In this document: piece after piece, positions 47,901 to 56,073 of the stretch | Position numbering within the stretch: position 1 is the first letter of the stretch | How the letters are laid out: each line of letters starts with the position of its first letter | NCBI GenBank assembly: GCA_022575985.1 | Contig: JAKSXM010000107.1 | Location: 558,001 to 622,000, forward strand | Direction: 5' to 3' | DNA: 64,000 bases | From: Anagrus nilaparvatae | Taxonomy: Eukaryota > Arthropoda > Insecta > Hymenoptera > Mymaridae | Position numbers and translations under genes: made by a program | Notes under the pieces: model-generated | Seen by the model: the letters and a program-made list of their open reading frames with translations, nothing else | The model's database searches: none | Told to the model about the DNA's origin: nothing

Positions 47901-50058
47901 ACTTGAGAAACAGTATTTCTCTTTGGAATTTTTAAATACAAGAATTAAAAAGTTTGATTTTTTAAGTGGTGGAGAGTGTAACAAGCCCCCCAAAGTAAAA
48001 TTTGATAGAAAAACAAAAAAAATTAAAGTCAAGATGTCAGCTGCAGAAGTGAAATGCTTTTTAAGATACTTTGGCCTTATTATAGGAGATAAGGTTCCTC
48101 ACGAAGAAGAAACTTGGCGTATATATATTCTTTTAAGAAGAATTATAGATATTATTGTATCCCCAAAAATTACTAAAGAAAGTGCCATGCAACTTAAAAG
48201 ATTCGTGAAAGAACACCACGCTTTGTATAAAAAGTATTTCAACCACTTAACATCAAAATTTCACTTTTTACTGCATTATCATAGAGTATTATTAAAATTT
48301 GGCCACATTGTAAACTTTTGGAGCATGAGATTTGAAAGCCGCCATAGAGATCTTAAAAAAGCTTACAACTCTGCTAGTGGCAGCAAGGATGCATTATACA
48401 CGGTTGCCATGAAACAAAATCTTAAATTATGCGAGACTCTTCGATCTTTGGAATCTTATAATCCTGTTGCATTTGGCTTAGAAGATGAAAGAACTTGCGA
48501 AACAAATATTCTTTCAAGAATTCCTGAGGATTTACTCCTTCAACATTCAGATTTTGTAAAAAACGTTGAAATTTATGGGACTTTATTCTCCATAAATTCA
48601 ATGATTTTGGTAGCTGTAGGAAATGAAGAATGTACTTTTGGGAAAATTCATAAAATTATTAAAACAGATAGTTCCATTTATTTTGTATTAGAATTATACA
48701 AAGAGAAAGATTTTGATGAACATAAATATTCATATATTGTTAAAAACACATTCCGATTTAAAACTGTTGAGTTTCAAGATCTGCCAAATTTCCCTCTATG
48801 TTCTCTTCATAATTTTTAAGAAAATCTTTTTGTGACAACCCCTTATGCTATTTAATTTAGAGTATTTAATCTATAATATTAAGTATTTTTAATTGTATTT
48901 AATAATGTATAAAATTATTTTTGAATGTAAAAAGAAATTACAATAAATATAATTATAACATTTTCAATATTAAATTTTATTCGCTATTGTATTTCTTTAT
49001 TAAACTTTTAACTCCCAAAAGTATTTCATTTTTAATTATGTTTACATAATTTGTGAAGTAGAATTTTTAAAAACCGCTTATCATCAACAATTACATATAT
49101 ATACTAATAGAAAAACATAAAAAATTTAACTTTTAATGTGCCAAAAATAAAAAAAATCAACATTATATTACGAATTTTTAAATTTAACAAACTTTTTTAC
49201 TGTTACATTTTTTTATTTTATTTTAATTTATTTAAAAAATTAATATCAATTTAAAAAAAGATTAAGCGCACACACGAGAGCTCTATAGATTTTTAAATAA
49301 TATAGTTACCATAGTTACCAATAAATTTTAAATATAAAACTCCCACGTGGTACCTAGAAAAATATTTTTGTGACATTTTTTGTAGCATTAAATGCGACAG
49401 CTAACAATCGCATTAGTTGTCACAGTTTTGTCGCAGATGGCGCGATGAATTTCTTTGGGTGTATATTTATCATATAAGTTAGAGTTTATACATACATGCT
49501 TCTAGTCATGCTTCTATATACTACACTCAATATAAAATGTGTATAAAATATATATTACATATGGTAGTATAACACGGAATTTATCAATACCGTGTTTGTT
49601 TATCTAAACGCAGTATACTACATCTGTTTTTTGACTAAGAACAATGTTGTTCTTTTCTACCAAAGATAATTTAACTAATTTTAAGTAAAAATGTAGTAAA
49701 ATTTTATTATAATTATACATTGTTGGTATTTAAAAATATTTTATAAAATATAATGTAAATTATTGTTTAATATTATATCATAATAATAAAAATTTTTTCA
49801 GTTTGAAAAGGTGTACAGTTCGTACACGAAACGTTACGCTGAATAAAAAAAGATCTTGAATATTTTTATTTAATAGCCCTCTCGGTCAAAAGAATCACAT
49901 CAATAATTATATATTTTGTATAATAACAATAACTTATGTATACATACATTAAATGCATCCCGCATTTCATCGCTGCAGTCTTCAAACTTTTTATACTTGT
50001 CAAAAAGTATGAAATATATGATGAAATTAAAATCTAAAGAATTAGCTTCATCTTCCAT
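35989..50058 (-). CDS. TopBP1-like BRCT gene (N-terminal BRCT 0-2 region), split by a 12.8-kb intron
   Basis: TopBP1/Mus101 is a nuclear scaffold for replication initiation and ATR checkpoint signalling. Exons 49948-50058, 36946-37106, 36752-36884, 36572-36679, 36274-36480 and 35989-36202 have consistent phases and encode 311 residues. The match to the TopBP1 N-terminus covers FIFRYGNDF... and KIVSPSCLLSYF (first repeat), FMGGIYMYELQKNVTHLI with VVTFEWLKAIWE (second repeat), and NENGGEYMGDLDG with PQWVYDSLEKGFTLP (third repeat; W and GF are BRCT landmarks). TopBP1 in other animals continues with about 1000 further residues and more BRCT repeats. None of these is in the window; instead the F-box/LRR exon follows in phase. 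This could be a partial duplicate that captured a new 3' end. The exons show no stop or frameshift. Intron 1 contains the Penelope/transposon nest. Confidence 0.72.
37151..37166 (+). repeat. Left copy of the 16-bp target duplication of the Penelope composite
   Basis: The 16-mer AATTATATATTTTGTA occurs here and at 49905-49920, flanking the inverted structure. Penelope-like elements make target duplications of variable length, so this fits insertion of the composite into the intron. Confidence 0.6.
37296..39707 (+). mobile_element. 5'-truncated R1-type non-LTR retrotransposon
   Basis: The element is flanked by AACGTTTCGTGTA at 37283-37295 and 39708-39720, a 13-bp target duplication. The intact empty site is seen in the other Penelope arm near 49822-49840. 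It ends with a hairpin (AAGGCCCCTTCTTGAAGGGGCC) and a poly(A)-like tail at 39683-39703. The sequence is far more GC-rich than its surroundings. It encodes the C-terminal part of ORF2 and lacks ORF1, the endonuclease and the start of the reverse transcriptase region. Confidence 0.9.
37310..39392 (+). pseudogene. R1-type ORF2 fragment: reverse transcriptase and C-terminal zinc motif, frameshifted
   Basis: Reverse transcriptase used for target-primed reverse transcription. The main frame 37681-38562 has MKNGKAPGPDGIPAEALKAA, SYRPLCMLNTIGKVME, DDQHGFREGRST, LDVKNAFNSAKW, AGIAQGSVLGPDLWN and the catalytic GYADDVAL. The second frame 38559-39392 continues with KYLGVFLDNKL and ends with a CCHC-type motif (CLHCPGELDTAEHTFFGC). 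The frame changes by one base near 38550, and again near 37660-37680, where upstream coding (EEIAELRRVCHGARRRRQRA) joins. With the 5' truncation these breaks make it inactive. The motifs resemble the R1/LOA group more than Jockey or CR1. Codon use is GC-rich, unlike all neighbours. Confidence 0.9.
40233..42850 (-). pseudogene. Penelope-like reverse transcriptase with GIY-YIG endonuclease, broken
   Basis: Reading from 42850 down, an N-terminal region rich in Asn/Lys leads into the reverse transcriptase: ALLKTHKE, PSRPVISDINTPPSFLSKFL, ISLDVVSLFSNI, GTPMGSSISPLIADLVMEDI, and the catalytic YVDD at 41214-41225. A thumb-like region and a C-terminal GIY-YIG domain follow (NCNKCKFCYIGESKRALYKR, DHEKDVKN, VSNHCVNN), typical of Penelope-like elements with endonuclease. 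There are two lesions: an in-frame TAG at 41849-41851, and a frameshift near 41250 between the GTPMGS block and YVDD. No Met-initiated start is evident at the 5' end, so the copy is also 5' truncated at about 42850. AT-rich codon use matches the host. Confidence 0.88.
42889..43255 (+). pseudogene. Inverted partial copy of the Penelope GIY-YIG 3' end
   Basis: The plus-strand frame repeats the C-terminal 115 or so residues of the minus-strand Penelope protein almost exactly (TYKLENVNTVYKFNCNKC onward to the stop), with only a few changes. It begins abruptly near 42889, and its 3' UTR continues at 43256-43319 and, after the DNA transposon, at 49462-49904. It is a 5'-truncated inverted copy. Confidence 0.85.
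43320..43448 (+). repeat. Left terminal inverted repeat of the DNA transposon
   Basis: It pairs with 49333-49461. It contains an internal small inverted motif (GCGATTGTTAGCTGTCGC) and CCACGTGG near its inner end, likely binding sites for the transposase or for host factors. Confidence 0.85.
43664..46492 (+). CDS. Transposon-encoded accessory protein, eight exons, 570 aa
   Basis: I do not recognise this protein by name. The exons are 43664-43715, 44029-44289, 44536-44689, 44753-45126, 45361-45533, 45644-45836, 45923-46059 and 46124-46492. Every phase agrees (1713 bases) with good GT-AG sites and no internal stop. The first exons (MDSFLKEYGFSYLQPIL, then ILICLESYKSKF) are a possible SAM-like helical fold. 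An acidic/Ser-Pro linker follows, then a helical part (ELYWILKGTSMGRTVLGLYK), a Lys-rich segment near residues 180-230, and a long helical C-terminal half with scattered Cys. It lies inside the inverted repeats, 200 bases before the second gene and in the same direction, so it is probably a second protein needed for transposition. The intron-rich structure inside a transposon is unusual. Confidence 0.65.
46693..48819 (+). CDS. Putative transposase, 708 aa, single open exon
   Basis: The largest protein of the transposon. From the ATG at 46693 it has a helical N-terminal region, then YAYFDELEPGHSLSSHAG and LGAIYVSLACLPP. LLGDNLGLNTLL and a Cys pair (CCRICSA) come next, then INVDMMHDCLEGVALYDL, SPKITKESAMQLKRFVKEHH, HFLLHYHRVLLKFG and FWSMRFESRHRDLKKA. 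Acidic residues at DELEP, LGDN, DMMHD and RFESRH could supply a DDE/D-type RNase H catalytic set. The DxMHDxxEG and WSMRFExxHR blocks are widespread in uncharacterised animal transposon proteins. The assignment to CACTA-like (CMC) transposases is inferred from layout and termini. A possible acceptor (acatag) lies just upstream, so a noncoding leader exon is possible. The frame is intact. Confidence 0.7.
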   Translation: MEQNIFNFIFSYLTTIIIQFYSNPSLPRDLVQNVINCIKNLLFLYIFPCLKHEIVNAIQTEKNHVLLLQKIENIFNDYDTMFDRVDTEHKRFKELKKFGFIEPSYYCIGVALEEQDSEDGPVLEPIFKYGVYVPLRDTLKLFLEIPNMFKQILKFVDSLKEDSPFITHLMQCEFWKSKYESKHELLVKENKRSKNSIILPIYAYFDELEPGHSLSSHAGINKLGAIYVSLACLPPHLASQLNSIILAALVYAKDMNSCSIKSVFKNLIDELQFLCSEGIKIGLENVDHVYFQFVLLLGDNLGLNTLLDLTKKFTADYCCRICSATIEQIRRLEEEDENLLRTVDDYESSFTDAQTPKKGFSKKSAFNSIDGYHIIENINVDMMHDCLEGVALYDLTEILNYYILEKQYFSLEFLNTRIKKFDFLSGGECNKPPKVKFDRKTKKIKVKMSAAEVKCFLRYFGLIIGDKVPHEEETWRIYILLRRIIDIIVSPKITKESAMQLKRFVKEHHALYKKYFNHLTSKFHFLLHYHRVLLKFGHIVNFWSMRFESRHRDLKKAYNSASGSKDALYTVAMKQNLKLCETLRSLESYNPVAFGLEDERTCETNILSRIPEDLLLQHSDFVKNVEIYGTLFSINSMILVAVGNEECTFGKIHKIIKTDSSIYFVLELYKEKDFDEHKYSYIVKNTFRFKTVEFQDLPNFPLCSLHNF
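49333..49461 (-). repeat. Right terminal inverted repeat of the DNA transposon
   Basis: This is the reverse complement of 43320-43448, with about two differences near the inner end (CTAGGTACC against CTTAGTACC). Confidence 0.85.
49905..49920 (+). repeat. Right copy of the 16-bp target duplication of the Penelope composite
   Basis: Identical to 37151-37166 (AATTATATATTTTGTA). It lies 28 bases inside the intron from the donor of BRCT exon 1. Confidence 0.6.
49924..49970. repeat. 47-bp segment spanning the BRCT exon 1 splice donor, repeated at 51904-51950
   Basis: The two copies differ at one base and end abruptly. This copy spans the last 23 coding bases of exon 1 (through the donor gtatgt) and intron sequence. 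The other copy is isolated, 1,980 bases away in direct orientation. Confidence 0.8.
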
Positions 50059-50576
50059 TTTCTTTACTTATAATTATTAAGTAATTTTCTTAAATAATTT
50101 TTGATTTTTGATATTTTGAACACTATTTTTATTCTTCAGCTGTGCAATGGACTGATTGCACTTTTAGACTTTGGTGGCGCAGCTGGCGCTTATTTTTAAT
50201 CAGAAAGTCGGTATTACCCTAGGGTAAATTTAGATGGAGAGATTTTCGATGCTTACAAGACGCGGTTTTTTTAAATTTAAATTCAGTAATGAGTCTTTTT
50301 CGTATAAGAATATAATAAAATGTTAAAATTGCACATCAGGAAGTTTAACATATTTTATTAACTTAATTATTTAATTATCTTATTAATCTTATTTATTAAA
50401 AATTAATTTTAATTGATATTTTAATTTTGAATTCAAATTTTCGCGCGGTAACTTCCAAGATTTTTTTGCTCCATCTAAATTCACCCTAATTAGTCGGGGT
50501 TGGAGACTGAAAATTTGAAATCAGCATATCGAAAAAGTTTAGCCTTGCACAAATTGTAAAAAAAAATTGCATATAA
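50059..50576. other. Presumed promoter and 5' UTR of the BRCT gene
   Basis: This is the interval upstream of the minus-strand start codon at 50058. A stretch near 50130-50230 is less AT-rich. No conserved element was identified. Confidence 0.35.
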
Positions 50577-51332
50577 ATGCAGTCGGTAGAAAATGACATG
50601 CCTATTAATCTTAGTAAATCTAATTTTATTTCCATTTCTAGGTCTAAATTCCCCATCGGTACTAATTATACGGTTAATGGTTTGGATTTAGCTAAAGTAT
50701 CGCGTATTAGAGATCTTGGCATCATTATTGATGACAAGTGGTGCTTTTCGGAGCACAGGGGGTTTATACTGTATAAGGCTCTCCAGATCCTTGGTTTCAT
50801 AAAAAGAAGTACTTTGGATTTCAGATCTCCATTTATTGTAGCTAACCTTATTAAAGTTTTTGTGATTCCGCATTTAACATACGGATCTGTAATCTGGAGG
50901 CCTTGGACCAGTGTGGACTACCGTTCTCTAGAGGGTATCATCCATAAGGGTCTTCGTTATGTTTCATATAAAACAAATTCTCCAATGTCTCCTCTCGAGC
51001 ACGACTTCTCAAATATTTCTAAATTAGCTAATATTTCTTCCATCAAGTCATTGCATAATGCATATGATCTGATGTTTATGAATAAGGCATTATCAGATCC
51101 ATGTTTTCCTGAAAATTTGAGGAGCGTGTTCGAGAGTAGATCACTGGAATACAATTTACGCCAACCTAGAATTTTAAAAGAAGCTAGTGCTAAAAGTGAT
51201 TTGTTATATCATTCCCCTTACCTCAGGTTAAAAAGGCAGTGGAACTCTTTGCCACAGATTCTAAAAAATTTATTAGGTCAAGACTGTTTTAAAACTAATG
51301 TATATAGGTTCTATTTAAATTATTTTGACTAA
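50577..51332 (+). pseudogene. 3' fragment of a non-LTR retrotransposon ORF2 (Jockey/CR1-like)
   Basis: The 251-residue frame begins within the reverse transcriptase thumb and continues through the C-terminal connection region: NLSKSNFISISRSKFPI, VSRIRDLGIIIDDKW, ANLIKVFVIPHLTYGSVIWR, SLEGIIHKGLRYVSYK, with a final RLKRQWNSLPQ block. The catalytic YADD and everything before it are missing, so this is a 5'-truncated copy. The 3' UTR appears to end near 51735 in a TATA-type simple tail (ttatttatatatataat). The open frame through the fragment suggests a fairly recent insertion. It is AT-rich, unlike the R1-type element. Confidence 0.85.
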
Positions 51333-51740
51333 AATTAGTCTTTTTACATTATGATTATTATTTTAATAAAAGAAGTATATTTTGCGCAATTCACTTTGTT
51401 CTCTATTGGGATGGCTTGGTTTTGGTTGCCTGTTATGGTCATTTATTCTAGTCATATAGGCAAAAATTAAATTAAGATTAGACATTTAGACTAATGGTGT
51501 TTTAATTATTGTATCCGAATTATATTTGATTATTAATGCATATTATTTATAGGACTTGAATTATTAGATGTAAAATTAAATATTTTAAAATTGTAAGTTA
51601 ATTAAATTTTTCTTAATCAGAGTAATAATTTTCTTTAATTAATGACAATGTATAAATTATTTTTTATATGTACAATTTATTTTTAAAAAGCATGTATTGG
51701 GTGTTTAGCCCGTTATTTATATATATAATATAATATCTTA
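51333..51740 (+). mobile_element. 3' UTR and tail of the Jockey/CR1-like fragment
   Basis: Noncoding sequence after the ORF2 stop runs to a TAnTA-rich simple tail. The end is approximate; no target duplication was identified with confidence. Confidence 0.5.
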
Positions 51741-51903
51741 TGAACTATATCATTTGTCTAATTTATTTTTAAAAAATTGATTGAGGTTAATTTTTCTAAA
51801 CTTTTTTTGCGTATTTTGGATTAGCAAGGTAAAAATAAAATAGAAATTCATATCTATCATAAAATTCATTTTATTAGACCCTTTTTTAAAGATTTGTTAA
51901 TAT

Positions 51904-51950
51904 TAACAATAACTTATGTATACATACATTAAACGCATCCCGCATTTCAT
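51904..51950. repeat. Isolated copy of the BRCT exon 1/intron junction
   Basis: It is identical to 49924-49970 except for one C/T change in the coding part. Sequence beyond it (poly-A, then AT-rich) shows no further similarity. Confidence 0.8.
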
Positions 51951-52089
51951 AAAAAAATTTTGATAAATGAAGAAATATTATTTTTCAAAATTTAAAATAC
52001 TTGAAGAATTTGCGGACCACAATATATTAAAATAAGATTTTGGGACATATAGACGATGTTGTAGAAAATTTTCATTTCTCAAATTACTT

Positions 52090-52260
52090 CAGTCAAAATA
52101 CGGGTTTCGGTGGACTTACACGGTTGCGAATACGAAATTTGCTCTAGTACAAGTTTTTTGGGTCGCTGAACACTAAAATCGAGGTCATTTGGCTAAGAAA
52201 ATGGGGCTTCACCCTTAAATTTGTAAAAACTACCCCCAAAAGGCGAATAGATAAAAAATA
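52090..52260 (+). repeat. Truncated family A repeat
   Basis: The end sequence CAGTCAAAATACGGGTTTCGG, the TTTTTTGGGTCGCTGAACAC core and the CACCCTTAAATTTG block match the left arm of the palindrome at 12056. Only one arm is present; the copy is cut off near 52245. Confidence 0.75.
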
Positions 52261-52530
52261 CTCCTTTTTGGGATTTAAGGAGGGGAGGGGACAAATAGGA
52301 CTAAGAAGAATCTGCGCTTAAATACTTAGATTAATTTAAAATATTTTTGATTTAGGAAGTTTGATTAATACTGGTATAGAGAATCATAATAATTTGGGTT
52401 TAGAATTTTAACATCTAGTAAATAAAGGTGATCATTACAAATTATAAAAATAGCAAATCGTATTGTAATGTTGCGTAATATTTATGCATTATATGCATTT
52501 AGGTTGTGTTTACACAAATGAGTTACAATG
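52261..52530 (+). repeat. Second copy of the dispersed repeat at 19290-19560
   Basis: The stretch from TTTGATTTAGG to GGTTGTGTTTACAC aligns with 19370-19560 with many substitutions, so both derive from the same element. Confidence 0.65.
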
Positions 52531-53318
52531 TTTTTATAATCCTGGAATTTTTAAAAAAACTTGAAACATTTTTTAACTAATTTTGCGAGATATAATAAAA
52601 TTATAAACCCAATTAAAATTACAATCACACAATTTTAAAAACACATATTTTTTACAAATTATATGAACTTTTAATGGATGAGTTTAAACCTATATAAATA
52701 CGGAAATTACTTTTTAAATTTTCGGAAGACTTGAAATATTAAATTTTTCAAGGAAATTATTTTTTTTCAAAATTTTTCGGGTTTAATGCTAATTATATGT
52801 TTAATGCTTAATTTTTTAAATTTCGCTGTTTTGACATAAAGAATTATATTTTATTAAAACATAAAAAGTTACATCCGTGGTTAAAATATCTCGCAGAATC
52901 TGCATTTTTGGTCAGATTTTCATAAATTGGCTTGGAGAAAAATTGAAATTTGTAAAAAATGATTGATTGGGTGACCAGATTTTTGCTTCTTTTAAATTGA
53001 AAAAATCCATGGATTTTTTTTTAGTTAAAGCGGAGAAATAACGTATTTTTAGTAGGAAATTAGAAAAAAAGTCTTCAGCCCAGTCAACAACCTAATCTAA
53101 AAACTTTTAAACCACAAGAACGTTTCAGAACTGCTTCTAGTGTGTACTTCTTTTTTTTGTTTTTAAAACTCCTTAGAGAGTTCTTTAGAGAGTTCTTTAG
53201 AGAGTTTGTAAATTTTTAGCCGGAAATTTCGTACTACCTCAAGTGGAATTCTGCTTCCGTAATAGAGTAAACACTATTCTGTAAATATATGTCCAAAATT
53301 ACTGAATAACAGTGTATA
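52531..53318. other. AT-rich interval, nothing recognised
   Basis: No exon or repeat structure was found, apart from a triple short repeat TTCTTTAGAGAG at 53170-53205. Confidence 0.4.
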
Positions 53319-53551
53319 TTTTTTCTCAAAATAATGGTTGTTATACATCACCAGTTACAGTCATACATATATTCATACACACACACACACACATGTAGAA
53401 TTTTTTTATATTAATTTGATATACCATTAATTTTTTCGTTGTACACTGTAAAAGCATATTGCTCGAACTTTCAAGAAATTATTAGAATATTCAGATATAA
53501 TAAATCAGATATATCTCAGATATGTATAACAACCATTATTTTGAGAAAAAA
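53319..53551. repeat. Element with 30-bp perfect inverted repeats
   Basis: The arms are the sequence around TCTCAAAATAATGGTTGTTA at 53319-53348 and its exact complement at 53522-53551. The 233-bp interior includes a CA microsatellite and TACACTGTAAAA. It is probably a young MITE or foldback. Confidence 0.7.
53377..53394 (+). repeat. (CA)n microsatellite
   Basis: Nine or so CA units inside the 30-bp inverted-repeat element. Confidence 0.8.
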
Positions 53552-54589
53552 ATTAGGTTTAAGGCAATATAAAAATTAATTTAATTAATTAATTTTTTTC
53601 TCTGAAAGTATTAATTTTAGAAACAACGCTTTTTACTCAATTTCTTGGATCTGACACTTATACTTAATTGATATTTATATTATATTTATATCTTATACTT
53701 AATTGATACTTTTTTGAAAACTTTTTTTCTCAAAAATTTTGCCACTAAAAAATACAAAAAACAACTTTTTTATTCTTTATGGGCGTAGTACCTAATTTTT
53801 TTATATTAAAGTACTAATTTTAGAAATTTAATATTTTTTATTTAAATAAATACCTCAAAGTCAAAAACTTTGGGCTTATTGCCTGGAATAAGAAATAAAG
53901 TTTTACTGGACGGTACATCTTTAATTTTTTAATTTAGCTTTTTAAGCTAAATAAAAATTGTCACAACATAAAAATAAAGTTTTTGATGATTAAAAAACGT
54001 TTTTTCTTTGTATCTATTATGCTAAAAATTATAAGCAACTAGCAAATTCTTCTTTCAGGATCCAAGTTTTTTTAAGACGTTACCACATTACACAGCTAAT
54101 CTGACACAAAATTTTATGAAATATGACTTTAATAACACTTGAATGATTAAATATTCACTAACAACTTGTTTTTTATGTTTAATTTCCTTTAGAATTAATT
54201 ATTTTTAAGTTTATTACTAATTTCTAAAATTATAACCTATCACACTTTCTTAATTTTATTAATTTTCATTATACTTTAAAACATTTATGGCAATAATTTT
54301 TTTTTAAATAAAAGCACTAAATATTTATTTATTTTTTTTTTCACTTGCTTTTTGAAAAAACATCTTTAATAATTTTTTAATTATACATTTGTGGACGGCT
54401 CTCATATAAACCCTATGTAAATAAACACAATGTTTGGCAAAAAAAAATCGCCATCTTGGAAGTCACGTGGTTATGTAAATAGCCTTTTGTGTTAGGTCAA
54501 ATTTTGTTTTCTGTTTTTTTGGCATATCAGCACGTTTTGGGACTCCAGGAAGCTAAAAAATCGGTTTTTAAAAAAAGTCTGTATGTTTG

Positions 54590-54618
54590 TGTATGTGTGT
54601 GTGTGTGTGTATGTATGT
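54590..54618 (+). repeat. (GT)n/(GTAT)n microsatellite
   Basis: A run of TGTG units with TGTATG interruptions, just before the ~157-bp satellite. Confidence 0.8.
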
Positions 54619-54699
54619 AATCCGTGATATTTCACAAACATTATGGAGTTAAGACCTAATTTTTTTTGTAAAAAATTTTTTTATCAAAAAATCTCAAAC

Positions 54700-55875
54700 T
54701 ATACTTTTTTTTTTTAATTTCGATGTAATACCTCATTTATTTCCATGAAAGTACTAGTTTTAGAAATATTGTTTATAGTAATTTTTTTGACCTAATACTT
54801 AATTTTTTTTTAATTTTTTTCTCAAAATGTTTGTCGCCAAAAAATACAAAAAACGCCAAATTTTTTTTTATTTTAGGACGTAATACTTAATTTTTTCCTA
54901 TGAAAGTACGAATATCTAGAATTATCGTTTGTAAAGGATTTCTCCATCTGATACGTAATTTTTCGAAATTTTTTTTTTTCTAAATTTTTTACATAAAATA
55001 ATTAAAAAAATAGCATAATTTTTTTCTTTTTGGACGTAGTACCTCATTTTTTTCCATGAAAGTACTGATATCTAGAAGTATCGTTTTTACTCGATATCTC
55101 GAATCTTATAATTTATTTATTGAAAATTTTTTTCCTAAAATTTTTTTCACAAAAAAATACAAAAAATACCAATTTTTTTTTTCTTTATGGACGCAGTACT
55201 TAATTTATTTCTATGAGGGTACTAGTTTTAGAAATATCATTTATAGTAATTTTTTGGACCTGATACTTAATTTTTTCAAAATTTTTTTCTCAAAATGTTT
55301 GTCGCCAAAAAATACAAAAAACGCCAAATTTTTTTTATTTTAGGACGTAATACTTAATTTTTTCCTATGAAAGTACGAATATCTAGAATTATCGTTTGTA
55401 AAGGATTTCTCCATCTGATACGTAAATAATTTTTCGAAATTTTTTTTTTCGAAATTTTTTACATAAAATAATTAAAAAAATAGCATCATTTTTTTTCTTT
55501 TTGGAAGTAGTACCTCATTTTTTTCCATGAAAGTACTAATATGTAGAATTATCTTTTTAACTGGATATCAACAATCTGATACCTAATTTTTTTTCAAAAT
55601 TTTCTTTTAAAATTTTTTACATAAAAAAATTATAAAAAAACAATAATTTTTTTTTCTTTAGGACTTCATACTTAATTTCTTCCTATAGAAGTGCGAATAT
55701 CTAGAATTATCGTTTTTAAAGGATCTCTCCATCTGATATGTAATTTTTCGAAATTTTTTTTCTTCTAAATTTTTACATTAAAAAGTTAAAAAAATGTTAT
55801 CTTTTTATTGACGTAGTGCCGATTTTATTTCTCTGAAAGTATTAATACCTGGAATTATGAGTTTTGAAAATTTTT
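54700..55875 (+). repeat. Tandem satellite, ~157-bp monomer, three-monomer higher-order repeat
   Basis: Eight starts of the block GGACGTARTACYTMATTTTT...TATGAAAGTACTAATATCTAGAATTATCG occur near 54723, 54876, 55034, 55190, 55343, 55503, 55663 and 55809, with spacing of 146-160 bases. Monomers three apart are more alike than neighbours: 54872-54953 and 55339-55425 are nearly identical. This is a higher-order period of about 467 bases. Degenerate monomers lie at 53600 and 53780. The open frame at 55056-55343 is an artefact. Confidence 0.85.
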
Positions 55876-56073
55876 TGGGTATCAGGGGAAAGTTTATTCG
55901 CTTTCTTTATTAAATTTAGAATATTTGGCACAATTATTCTAAAATTTTAATTTTTTATTAGGTAAAATAGAACATTGATAACATTTTGTTATTGCTAATG
56001 AGGAACCATAGTGCCAATTACTTGGCAGCGTTTTATATTTTATTAAATTTTCGTACATAAAATGTTTAATTAT

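Larger units (their letters stand above)
43320..49461 (+). mobile_element. 6.1-kb DNA transposon with ~129-bp terminal inverted repeats and two genes
   Basis: The ends CACCCAAAGAAATTCATCGC (43320) and its complement (ending GGGTG at 49461) begin inverted repeats of about 129 bases that differ at about two positions. Each includes CCACGTGG near its inner end. The flanks are TA on both sides. Comparison with the uninterrupted Penelope sequence at 40160-40185 gives the empty site ctctTATATTTATC, consistent with a 2-bp TA duplication. Inside are two plus-strand genes with intact frames. The CAC terminus, the short duplication and the transposase pattern suggest the CACTA/EnSpm-like (CMC) group, but this is inference. 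Confidence 0.85.
37167..49904. mobile_element. Penelope-like composite with converging inverted copies and two nested insertions
   Basis: The outer sequences are inverted repeats: 37212-37295 plus 39708-40600 on the left correspond to the reverse complement of 42889-43319 plus 49462-49904 on the right. The left copy is long (minus strand, reverse transcriptase and GIY-YIG endonuclease). The right copy is a 5'-truncated plus-strand copy carrying only the 3' end. Partial inverted copies of this kind are known for Penelope-like retroelements. The nest interrupts the first intron of the BRCT gene. Two later insertions are inside it: an R1-type element (37296-39707) and a DNA transposon (43320-49461). 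About 45 bases at the left end (37167-37211) have no partner on the right. Confidence 0.8.

Noticed and set aside
54700..55875. CRISPR-like array
   Set aside because: Repeats are ~157 bp with no unique spacers; it is an ordinary satellite in eukaryotic DNA.
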